The position numbers were made by a program, and so were the translations under genes. Below the pieces are notes generated by a model that made no database searches, was not told the DNA's origin, and worked only from the letters and a program-made list of their open reading frames with translations. DNA of 64,000 bases from Bugula neritina (taxonomy: Eukaryota; Bryozoa; Gymnolaemata; Cheilostomatida; Bugulidae): the NCBI GenBank assembly GCA_964035545.1, contig OZ037767.1:21386628-21450627 (forward strand). The letters are read 5' to 3'. Below are positions 1 through 10,700 of the stretch, in pieces; positions within the stretch are counted from its first letter, which is position 1; each line of letters begins with the position of its first letter.

Positions 1-187
1 GGTAATAATATGACCAGCTATAAATAGTTTCAGTTTTATAATGAATATATAGCTTGAACCATAAGACAATTTGTATATGCTACATGCATGTAATATGTAT
101 TCACAAATTTTAATTACATCACATTATTTCAACTAAAATTTTCTTAGTAGGCTCTATTTAGTGATATTTTTTAGTAGTACACTGTTA

Positions 188-226
188 CCATATATATACA
201 GTATATATATACAGTATATATATACA

Positions 227-281
<55 letters not shown>
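188..281. repeat. TA-dinucleotide microsatellite
   Basis: An almost pure TA run, with a few CAG-interrupted copies at its left end. It generates the low-complexity tyrosine/isoleucine open frame on the minus strand, which is not a gene. Confidence 0.9.
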
Positions 282-282
<1 letters not shown>

Positions 283-599
283 AAATATAAATAAAGTTTA
301 GTGCATTGAGTGTGTTGGGTGTGTGTCGGTTGTGTGTGTGTGTGTGCATCATGTACATCACAGTACATGTGTGTGTGTTGTTTCGTGTAGATCATAATAT
401 GTTTCTTCAGTGTTTATTAAAGATGTTTTCCGTAAGATAGCTAGGGTTTATTTGAAAGACAGATAACATTGTTATTGTTTTTGAAGTTTCCATGCAATGA
501 TTGCTCATAGTTACAATCAGTTGACAGCTGTTCAGAGTTGTGCACTCAGTTTAGAAGTTTTTCTCACTTGAATAGTTCACAACGGTGATGAAAATATTT

Positions 600-736
600 C
601 TATAAGCAGCTTCGAGTTAGTGGTGAATGAGTGCAGTAGTTTGTAGTTCCGCAGTTTGAAGTTGGAAACACAACTTCAAAAACCAGATATTAAACTAAAA
701 TCATCTTTCACCACTATAACTCGGGGCTGCTTATAG
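600..736. mobile_element. Possible small MITE or imperfect palindrome
   Basis: CTATAAGCAGCTTCGAGTTA at 600 is matched in inverted orientation by a similar sequence ending near 736 (GGGGCTGCTTATAG and the preceding CACTATAACTC). The two arms match at roughly 85 percent over about 25 bases and enclose about 85 bp. A loosely similar sequence, with AATGAACTGGAA and TCTAGTTCGGTG, lies near 37600, which suggests a dispersed family. No target-site duplication was found. Confidence 0.35.
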
Positions 737-860
737 AGCTATTCTAGCAATGAACTGAAAACTTTTTCTAGTTCAGTGAACTCTGGAGTAAAGGCTTTTG
801 CGAGTGGCGTATTTACCGTATCGTAAACATTCAAAACATTATTACGCTAACACAAAAAAG

Positions 861-3814
861 ATGGCAGCCTCCATACAACGTATATGCCTGTCAACTTCGC
901 CTTTAATTTTTGAATCTATTTTAAGAAATACTCCCTCTGTTTCACTTTATCAACGCCGGGAAGGCCACAAGGTAAAAGAGATGATTTTTTTTCTAGGTGC
1001 AGTGTTACTTACTATTGTTTTATTTTCTAAGGTTGCTTTAATCAGTATGAGTTTGACTATGACTATGAGTAACTGTAATATGAATATCGAAATTTCTGTT
1101 AGTATTACTCTATTAGTATTAGTATTACTATTAGTATTACTATTACTATTAGTATTAGTATTAAGTATACTATTTCTAAACATTATCATTATGATTAACT
1201 TCAACTTAAAGTTTTTGTTCAAAATAACATAGAACATTAGTGATTAACTATAAGTATAAGATTAAGTATAACAATAACTTATTGAATAACTATAAGTATA
1301 ACTGCGAATAAGTATAACATTCTGTGATTTTTATTCTGATTTAATTTGAATTTCATTAATTTAGACCATTATGATTATCATGATTATCGTTGAGATTATT
1401 CATATTCATATTGTAATTATCATTCATATTCATGTTGACATATTGATGTTGGCATCTACTTCTGCAGCCACAAGCTCTGCTTCCAACAGATAAGACTAGT
1501 TCTAGTTTAGTTGAGTGTTTAAATTATTGTTATACTTTGCGCTCCTGGACTAGTTTTAATTTTACACCTACGGTTAGATGATTAGGCAGTCTGCAACTCA
1601 AGTTCACCTGGTCATGGTGGTGAGTAATCATTAGCTGGTCAAGAATAGTCCATTTTAGTTTGAATCTCTCATCATTAATCGTGATCATGATCTGGTCAAT
1701 TTGAATGACTGAGTGATTCATTGCCATTGTGTGTGACAACCAGTGCTGTATTTCACTCTCTTTTTTATCTGGGCCCCAAGGGCAAGTCTTCGATTATCAA
1801 CTCTTTATGTTAAGCTACCTTTTAAGTTTTAGCTGTATGACTAGTGTTGTGTTATTTCAGATCTAGAGGTAATTTGAAGTTGATCATTATCACTATGACT
1901 ATCTCAATTTGGATAATCTTGTGATACTGATAGCTGTATATTTAGTATTTCAATATAGAAAACAGCTATTCAGTATCACCTCTACTGCAAGGGTTGACTT
2001 GATAAGAAATAATTATTGGTAATTAAACATTTTCACTATTCAACTTTAGCATTAATGTTAAATTTGGTTTGTTTTAAATGTGCTTAAGTTTAATTTTTTT
2101 CATTTGAGAGACTTGTACTGTAGTTATAATTATATTGATACTGTAGTTGTAATTATATTGATTCCACATAGTATTTTATCCATCATAAAAATAATTATTG
2201 TGTTCGTTTCTATTGAAGTAATGAAATAATTATGGCTATTATAATCTTGAATTGGTAATTGAATCCTGTACTATGGTGATTGTACATTAAGGTAAATATC
2301 AAGTACCCACGCCCTGGGTCTTGGCCGCGCCAGTTGATAGTCAAAGTGACAGAACCAATATACCCAGAAATAAAAGTCAACCCAAGCAATACATGTACCA
2401 GACGCAGCAGTTTACCAAATTCTTTTGATATTCTCTCTAAATATGAAGAATTTCTCCTCAATCACCAAAAGTAAGACACACTACAGCAAAGTTTACTTGT
2501 CCTCATTATTGTGTTCACCAATAAAGTTAAATTAACTTTATGATTTTGTTAACCCTTGAAAGTCAAGTTAGTTATTGATTTTTCTTCCATACATTTAATG
2601 GTTTGAAATTTGTTTTAGAAAATTGCACGATGAAAATGCAGATGGTATATTGGCTTTTTACCATCTTGGATCTTGTTCAGCTAAACTTTTCAACAAATAC
2701 AGGGTAGGCTTACTTGTCATTAGTTATACCTGGTATAGAGTGAGTATACATAGTTATACTTAGTATAGAGTGAGTATATATAGTTATACTTAGTATAGAG
2801 TGAGTATATATAGTTATATCAAGTGTAGAGTGAGTACACATAGTTATACTTGGTATAGAATGAGTATATATAGTTATACCAAGTGTAGAGTGAGTACATA
2901 TAGTTATATAGGGTAAGTATATAGAGTGAGTATATATAGTTATATCAAGTGTAGAGTGAGTATACATAGTTATACTTAGTATAGAGTGAGTACATGTAGT
3001 TATACCAAGTGTAGAGTTAGAATGTAGTTGCTAGCAAATAGTGTTGTGTGTAATCCATCATGTTTCAGGTTGCATTCATGAAGCAAGAGTTCGACATTGC
3101 AAGGTTAAATCGTAAAGTATTTCATCATGCTGTGAAAGACACTAAGTATGAAACTCTCAACACTATCATATTCCAATCAACAGTATTGGTTATGTGTCCT
3201 AAACCAAAGGTAAGTCTTTTATTGTGTATCTTGGCTCAGTAAGTAGCAACACTATTACACTGCTGCCTTTTCTTTATATGCATGGCAGTATTAACCATTC
3301 TAGTGACCATGAATGTTGCACGTCTGGAGTTACTTTCGCTTGGTACGTAATGTCAACTTTGGTAAAGGAACCATCTAGCTGTTTATCATTAGCAGTGACT
3401 TGAGTCTAGCTTTCTATCATTTATATTGCAATCGTAGAGAGCCTAATATTAATAAATGAATACTGATTAGAGCTCTTACAATAGAATTAACTGTTGAGGG
3501 GTGGCTGCTTGGTTGCATGAATTGTAGATATCAGAGCAGAGTAGTTGCATGTTATGTGTGTAATGCAGGTACTGGAGATGGTGGAGTTGGCCAAGAAAGT
3601 ACCGCCACTCTATCTACTCTGTGCTGTAGTTGAAGGTCGTCTACTGAGCAAGACGGGGGTAGAAACGTACGCCTCGTACCCTGACAAACTGTCGCTACTG
3701 GCTCAGACTTCTGCGACACTCTCCCAGTCTTCTCAGCAAATCACCCGTCTACTCAACTCCCACCAAACTCTGTTATCCACCAACTTGAAAACTTACAGCG
3801 ATTTTAATTCTTGA
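861..3814 (+). CDS. MRPL10: Large ribosomal subunit protein uL10m, mitochondrial (five exons)
   Basis: Exons are 861-971, 2292-2470, 2619-2703, 3069-3209 and 3569-3814 (TGA). They join in phase to about 253 aa, close to the usual 250-260. The start ATG at 861 opens a basic, hydroxylated, acid-free N-terminus (MAASIQRICLSTSPLIF) typical of a mitochondrial targeting peptide. The following VNIKYPRP and VTEPIYPE segments match the conserved start of animal uL10m proteins. The C-terminal half (DTKYETLNTIIFQSTVLVM, then VLEMVELAKKVPPLYLL and LLSKTGVETYASYP) aligns with vertebrate MRPL10 residues around SKYQNLLPLFVGHNMLLV, VKEMVRILRTVPFLPLL and ILSRQGFINYSKLP. The product belongs to the L7/L12 stalk base of the mitoribosome. 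Exon 2 has a weak polypyrimidine tract at its acceptor, so an acceptor 12 nt downstream is also possible in phase. The gene is convergent with CSTF3. Confidence 0.88.
2719..3010. repeat. Minisatellite filling MRPL10 intron 3
   Basis: About ten imperfect copies of a unit of roughly 28-30 bp containing TAGTTATACTTAGTATAGAG followed by TGAGTATA. The array begins about 15 bp after the real donor at 2704. On the coding strand each unit carries AGA-GTGAGTATA, a plausible decoy 5' splice site. Confidence 0.85.
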
Positions 3815-3946
3815 TTTTGTGTAGTTGATTATTTAATCTGTTTTATCAAAAGTTCACATGAGCTGACCGCTGTCAACCAAATATTCAGCTCTTTTAAATT
3901 TAAGTAAGCTCTGATGTAAAATTAGATTCCATATATTATAGATGTT

Positions 3947-3952
3947 AATAAA
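3947..3952 (+). terminator. Putative MRPL10 polyadenylation signal
   Basis: AATAAA 133 bp after the MRPL10 stop codon, in an AT-rich 3' UTR. It is the first canonical hexamer after the stop. Confidence 0.6.
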
Positions 3953-4057
3953 GTGTTTCACAATTTTTATACAATTAACTGTGAACCGGTAGCTGACTGT
4001 ATTAGGTCATGAGTGTTCAGAGTAGAATATAACAGCAATGGACATACTTTGTACAAG

Positions 4058-4063
4058 TTTATT
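4058..4063 (-). terminator. Putative CSTF3 polyadenylation signal
   Basis: TTTATT on the plus strand reads AATAAA on the minus strand, 89 bp beyond the CSTF3 stop codon. It lies between the two convergent genes, about 105 bp from the MRPL10 signal. Confidence 0.5.
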
Positions 4064-4151
4064 AACACCAACACCAGATCGGCCATAATGAGTAACTAGT
4101 TATAACTCATAGCTAATCAGCTGACAATTATTTACACAGTAATTGCAGACA

Positions 4152-7100
4152 CTATCGAACACGTTTTTGCTGTCGGTCTCTGTATATATCTCTGGCTGGA
4201 GCCTTGTTGTCAGACTCGCCATCGCTGCCGGGGTCTCCACTAGAGTTCACCATTTTCCTCTTCTTGCTCAGCACACTGGCTTTGTTGGCAGAGTAGTTGG
4301 TGCCGGCATCCATCTCCTGGAGCCCGTTGGCAGCACTATCTTCTTCCAGTGTGAACGCTGCAAGTCAAAAATAGCAGAGCTGAAAGAACTTCAATTTACA
4401 ACAACCTTAGCACAACTTGCTTGTCAGAAACATCTCTATATTTCAATTAGAATAATTAAATTTTTGTGAATAGACTGAAATTCTCACCATCAGGCAGCTG
4501 CATTTGAACAAAATGCTCCATAAATTTATCAATTTTAACAAAAGGTCCGATGAAACAGGATGGCGGAGGAAGTAATGTGAGAAGATGAGAGGCTGCAGGA
4601 GGGGGTGGGAATACTCCGCCCGGTACTGGGTGAGATCCTGTGGCTAAAATAGAAAGGGGCTGTGTACATGTTGCTAGGATAATGCGTGTACATGCTACTA
4701 GGATATTGTGTGTACATGTTGCTTGGATACTGTGTTCAAAGTTTAAATGAAATAATGGAAAAGGTGAAAGTTGGCGTGAACTTACGTATTACTTGTTTGG
4801 GTTTAAATGCTATCATCTGATTGGGATCAGGTCTAGGGAACTCGGTCTTGGCTTTAAATTCAAGGTCATCGTCGAGTGAGAGAGGGTCAGCATGAGTGAG
4901 TAATGGTAATGCACTATGATGGAGAGAGGTAGTTGATCTTGTATCCTACATAAATTGCAACATAAATTTATTAAATTATCTAATGATATAACAGAAATAA
5001 TCAGAAGCTACATTCAGCTGAAAACTACAAGCTAATATATTGTAGACTAAGCAATAGTGAATAATGAGTTAAGTTACTATTAGGAAAGTTTCTCTAAATG
5101 TCAGGTTCAATAGTATATTTGAAATATGTTTTTGACACATAGTGAGTTGACAGGGGTCTATCAAAAGCTAACCCCGGCAATTCCTCCCCAAACAACCAGC
5201 CAGCCTCTCTTACAGCTGAACACGAGTTGCTGATCCACTAAAAGCTTACTACAACTCAATAGCCACTAACTAAACACATAAGATATTTGACTCGCCTTGT
5301 ATCCCAGACACCTCAACTCTGCCGTGCTGCACGGCAGCAGGTCTAAGTATTTGTATCTCTCTACCAACAAACTGCCTTCTCGCCCTTCCAACTCTTTCAG
5401 GGTCTGGTGTACAGCGAGTCTTCTTTTTTCAACTTTATTAATGGATGGTAAATCACCGATCTGAGACTCAAACTCAACAAATTTTCTCCAAACATCTCTA
5501 CAGAAAAACATCAAATTATGACAATATTAAATATGTATATTATATTATTTAGCACGTATATTATACAAAATGTGGAACTTACATCGACTTCTCTGGTGTT
5601 AACTGTGAAGATGTTAGCACTCGCTCAAATAGTACTCGAGTATTGTTATCCTCTAAAGAATAAAATACAAAACAGTATGTACTGTACATAACTACAATAC
5701 ATGTGTGTGCGTATGTACCTGTGTGCACTACATGTGTGTATGTATGTGTGCACTACATGTGTGTATGTACTGTGTGCACTGTATGCATGTACTGTATAAG
5801 GTACTATATATAATGAAAAACAAATTAATATGAACACCACATGGTATATGCATACATAAAACAATACCGCAAAATATGGTCACACAATGTTATGTAATAT
5901 ACTTACCTCATACTACGTATGCTTACCTCATACTATATATACTTACCTCATACTACGTATACTTACCTCATACTACGTATACTTACCTCATACTACGTAT
6001 ACTTACCTCATACTACGTATACTTACCTCATACTACGTATACTTACCTCATACTACGTATACTTACCTCATACTATATATACTTACCTCATACTATATAT
6101 ACTTACCTCATACTACGTATACTTACCTCATACTATATATACTTACCTCATACTACGTATGCTTACCTCATACTACGTATACTTACCTCATACTATATAT
6201 ACTTACCTCATACTATGTATACTTACCCCATACTACGTATACTTACTTCATACTATATATACTTACCTCATACTACGTATACTTACCTCATAGTATATAT
6301 ACTTACCTCATACTATGTATACTTACCCCATACTACGTATACTTACCTCATACTATATATACTTACCTCATACTACGTATACTTACCTCATACTATATAT
6401 ACTTACCTCATACTACGTATACTTACCTCATACTATATATACTTACCTCATAATACGTATACTTACCTCATACTACGTATACTTACTCCATATCATAAAC
6501 ACTTACCATTCAGATGCAGCATGTAGTCTATAAAACTCATCACATACTCGGCGGAGTCACCAAATTTCTTCAGCCCAAGTTCAAAAATCTTGTATGCTAC
6601 CCCTTTGTCCTGCAACCATACAATACATCTGTTAGACTCCAGTCTACGCAGTAAGAACTCAGTCTACACAGTAGGAACTCAGTCTACGTATTAAGAACTT
6701 AGTGTACACAGCAAGAACTCAGTCTACACAGTAGGAACTCAGTCTACACAGTAAGAACTCAGTCTATACAGCAAGAACTCAGTCTATACAGTAAGAACTC
6801 AGTCTACACAGTAGAAGCTCACTTTGCTACAGTAGAACTCCATGAGTGCTGCAGAGACAAACACGTGATAGGTCGATCTCTTATCTTCACGCGCCATTTT
6901 GAAAACGGCTCTGGCTGATTTGATACCCTCGGCACGTCTGGCAAAACTCATGTACTGAACGTAGCACTACAACACATATGTGATACAATGTAATATAGTA
7001 ATATTTGTAATATAATATAGTAATATCGTATTACATATAATATAGTAGTGAGTGTAATATAATAATATTAGTAATATAGCAACATTGGTAATATAGAAAT

Positions 7101-7631
7101 ACAATGTAATATAGTATAGTTACATATTATTGTACTATAGTATTATTTGTATGTAATAGTGCTGATGGTATAGTAATGGTTGAGATACAGCGATACAATG
7201 CATTGTATTATTACTATATAGTAATATGTACATGTAGCAATAATATAGTAGTATTTGTAACATATTATGTTTACATAATAATATAGTAGCAATATTAGTA
7301 AATATATGAGGTGTGGTAAAAGATGACAGGAGACGTACAAGCGTAGGGTCGTGTTCCTCAATGCTGATATATTTCTTGTATATCGAATGCACCTTATCAT
7401 ACTTCAAACGACCCTGCAAACAGTAAAATAATATACATAAACCAAGTAGCTGTACTGGTAGTAGTAGTAGTAGTACCAGTAGTAGTAGTAGCAGTAGTAG
7501 CAGTAGCAGTAGTAGTAGTACTAGTAGCAGTAGTAGTAGTAGTAGTAGTAGTAGTACTAGAAGTAGCAGTAGTAGCAGTAGTAGTAGCAGTAGTAGTAGC
7601 AGCAGTAGTAGCAGTAGTACTTAGTAGTAGT

Positions 7632-7705
<74 letters not shown>

Positions 7706-10700
7706 TACTAGTAGTAGTAGTAGCAGTGATCTCACCTCTTCAAAGTCAGCGTATGCAAAGTAGAGAAGAAGTGTGTCCTTTAGCAGCCCTGAAATTGCCC
7801 TCTCGTACATATTGGCCGCTTCCTCTGCAAATATCTTAGAAGCATTCTGGTCTCCCTTCTCCGAGAGCAGTCTACTAGACTGTTCCAGGTAGCTGGCAGC
7901 CTCATACCAGATATCTGGATGATAGCCCAGACAAAGCAGACATTGCTCGTAGGCAAACATCACCCTCTTTGTGATGATAGCGTGGTCAGCTGACCTCAAA
8001 GGGTTGGACTTCTCCCAGTCTATGAACTTCTTCCACAACTCAACCTGAATATTTATATGACACGATGAGTTTAACGAAACACACTCCTCTCCAATCCAAA
8101 CCTATCAAATGTTTATTTTGTAACGTAGTAATGGCAACTAAACATTAGTTACCATGGTAACTACCTGCTTCATTTCCTCTGGAGAGTTGACTGGGGGCGT
8201 AGACGGTACGTTTCGGTTGATACCTTTATTCTGCATGTCAAACTCTCGGGCTACCCTCTTTGCCACCGAATATTCTTTACTTCTTTCTTCTATCATTTTC
8301 TTGGCTATTATCTGGTTAGTGTTCTGTAAGGCATCATTACATGTAATAGTAAATATCACCATATGTAATAGTAAGTATGATCACATGTAATAGTAAGTAT
8401 CATCACATGTAATAGTAAGTATGATCATATGTAATAGTAAGTATGATCATATGTAATAGTAAGTATGATCATATGTAATAGTAAGTGTCACTTACATTCT
8501 CGTATGTACAATATTCCTTCCAAAGCTGCTCAACTCCACTCATAGGGGTGACTGTACCTCTGTGATAAACTCTGCGTACAGCCGTGATTCGCTGGTTCTC
8601 CGCATATGATCCGACAGCTTCCCTGCAGTGTTACATATACAATGTCACATACACAGTGTTACATATATAGTGTCACATACACAGTGTCACATATACAATG
8701 TCACATATATAGTATCACACATACAATGTCACATATATAGTGTTACATATACAGTGTCACATATATAGTGTCACATATAATACAGTGTGTCACATGTACA
8801 GCATTATATATAGAGAGTCACATATATTATATATTATACAGTGTTATATATACAGAATCATATATACAGCGTCAGATGTGAGAATGCCTTGGTAACCTAC
8901 ACTGATTTCAGAAAGGTGATGTAGTCTGTCCACACAGGCAGAGCGCTGTGGTCTTGACCAATCTTATCTATGGCAAAGTCGTAGGCCTGCAAGAGCATAT
9001 TAGAAAGAAGCTCAAACTTATGTTGAAAGCAGCACAAGAAGGGAACACAACTACTAATATTCTGCAGTATTTTAACCAATACATACCTGCGCCATTTTCT
9101 CTTTGAAAGTAGGAAGTGATGCCTTTGTATCTTTGATGTACTGCAGATAGCACCTCCATAAGTCTATATTTAATATCTTAATCAAACATCTTTGAAATAG
9201 TTTCTCTACCTTTTCGTAGTTGTGTGCCCTCATCTGCATGAATAACATAACAGGTTAGTAAACCGTTTATGACAACTTATGATTTATGACAACGGGCAAG
9301 TGAAAACATAGCGAACTTTCATTAAACATGGTCATTTTTAAGAAAAGACAATCCCTTAGCACAATCAGTAGCTTGTTTATTGGATATTACCAAATTAAAA
9401 ATTTTAGGATAACCATAAAACAATCTAAATCTTGTAACCAACAGAGGGGACACTAAGTATGCAGGTAAAGGACCATTTTTGTTTACTTTTTTCTGATGCA
9501 CTGTTCTAAAAAATTGCCACACTAGGCATTATGGTCTATGACGTGTTGAGTGCCACCATCTTAACCAAAATAGCTTTGCAACAGATTAAGCAAAACAGGT
9601 AGTGCACACAACTCTTAATGAAAACTGACCAAAGCTCATCTCCATTAAGTGACTACAGTCTAGACTCTAGATTGAACTTGTACGCTGGCAAGAGACTAGA
9701 ACACAGAAATGAAGCCAAAAATCTTCAATACATCAACAACCACAACAATTAGTTGTAGGAATCCTGTTCAACACTTGACAAGTACGTTGCGGTTGTATAC
9801 CAAGTAATCTTGTTTTTATACCCTAAAGCAGGGCTGCTGCCCTTCCAATCTCAACCAACTATTCTCAACTAGAACTAGCCACTCTGACACTTAACTGCAT
9901 TAAATATTTGTTATTCTGATGGCTTTTTCACTACGTCAGCATATATTAGTAAAAGAAACAGTATAGGTGTTTAACAGTGTAAATTTAGGCTGTACTTTAT
10001 AAGTCTAAAAGCATTTGTGGATGAGTTTTGGCCAGAAACAAAGACTACCTTAGAATTACCATTGCGAGAATAAAATATCTGAGTAATAACATTTAGCAGA
10101 CCATAAAATATTAGGCAATTTATGAATTTGTACACCTCAGCATAGCCTTGTATTTGATATAGCACAGCTTTCCATGTTATGTTACTGATCAACAGTTTAA
10201 TGTTATATGGTACTTTTGAACAATGTGTAACCAGCATGGAATGACAGCTAAGAAACCTATTACCTCGAAAAGATAGTTGCATGGTTTATGCAAAGACTGG
10301 GAAAAACAATGGACCGACTGAATTGTTGTTCAATTTGAATCTCTAGAGCAGGGGTGGGCAACTGGGGCCCCTTGCCCATTTTTCAGTGGCCTTTTTAATG
10401 CCCAAGAAAAAATGGCATTGTTATTCTGAGCACAGCACAGCATAGGCGACAAATTACTTCATTATAATAAAATTTATTATGTGCACAATCTTGTGACCCT
10501 TCATTTTGGCTGACTTCTGAACTTGGCTCTTGAGTTTAGTCCAATTCTCTTGCACCACTAATGCACTACTGGGTCATATCTCGAGAAAATTTAGTAGCAC
10601 AGACCTTAAGGATAAGGTAGTAATCTAAGTATCATAATCTTTTATACGGAAGCATTGAACCATTGTCAATTCAAGGTCATGCTTGAGTTGGAAGCTGATT

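Larger units (their letters stand above)
1..860. other. Gene-free upstream region of MRPL10
   Basis: No coding exon is visible. The stretch holds a TA microsatellite near 190-280, a TG-rich tract near 310-380, and a possible small inverted-repeat element near 600-736. The part directly before position 861 should contain the MRPL10 5' UTR and promoter, but I see no TATA box or other core element that I would call. Confidence 0.6.

Noticed and set aside
2719-6500. CRISPR-like regularity of the arrays
   Set aside because: Units are directly abutting without unique spacers and lie in animal introns; no cas genes.
5876-6526. Overlapping plus-strand frames rich in [12 protein letters not shown]
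   Set aside because: Produced by the 20-bp array in CSTF3 intron 11; all three frames are open for the same trivial reason.
7397-7735. Polyleucine and polythreonine extension of the CSTF3 exon 8 frame
   Set aside because: It is read-through of a trinucleotide repeat after a good GTGAG donor; CstF-77 continues in the next exon.
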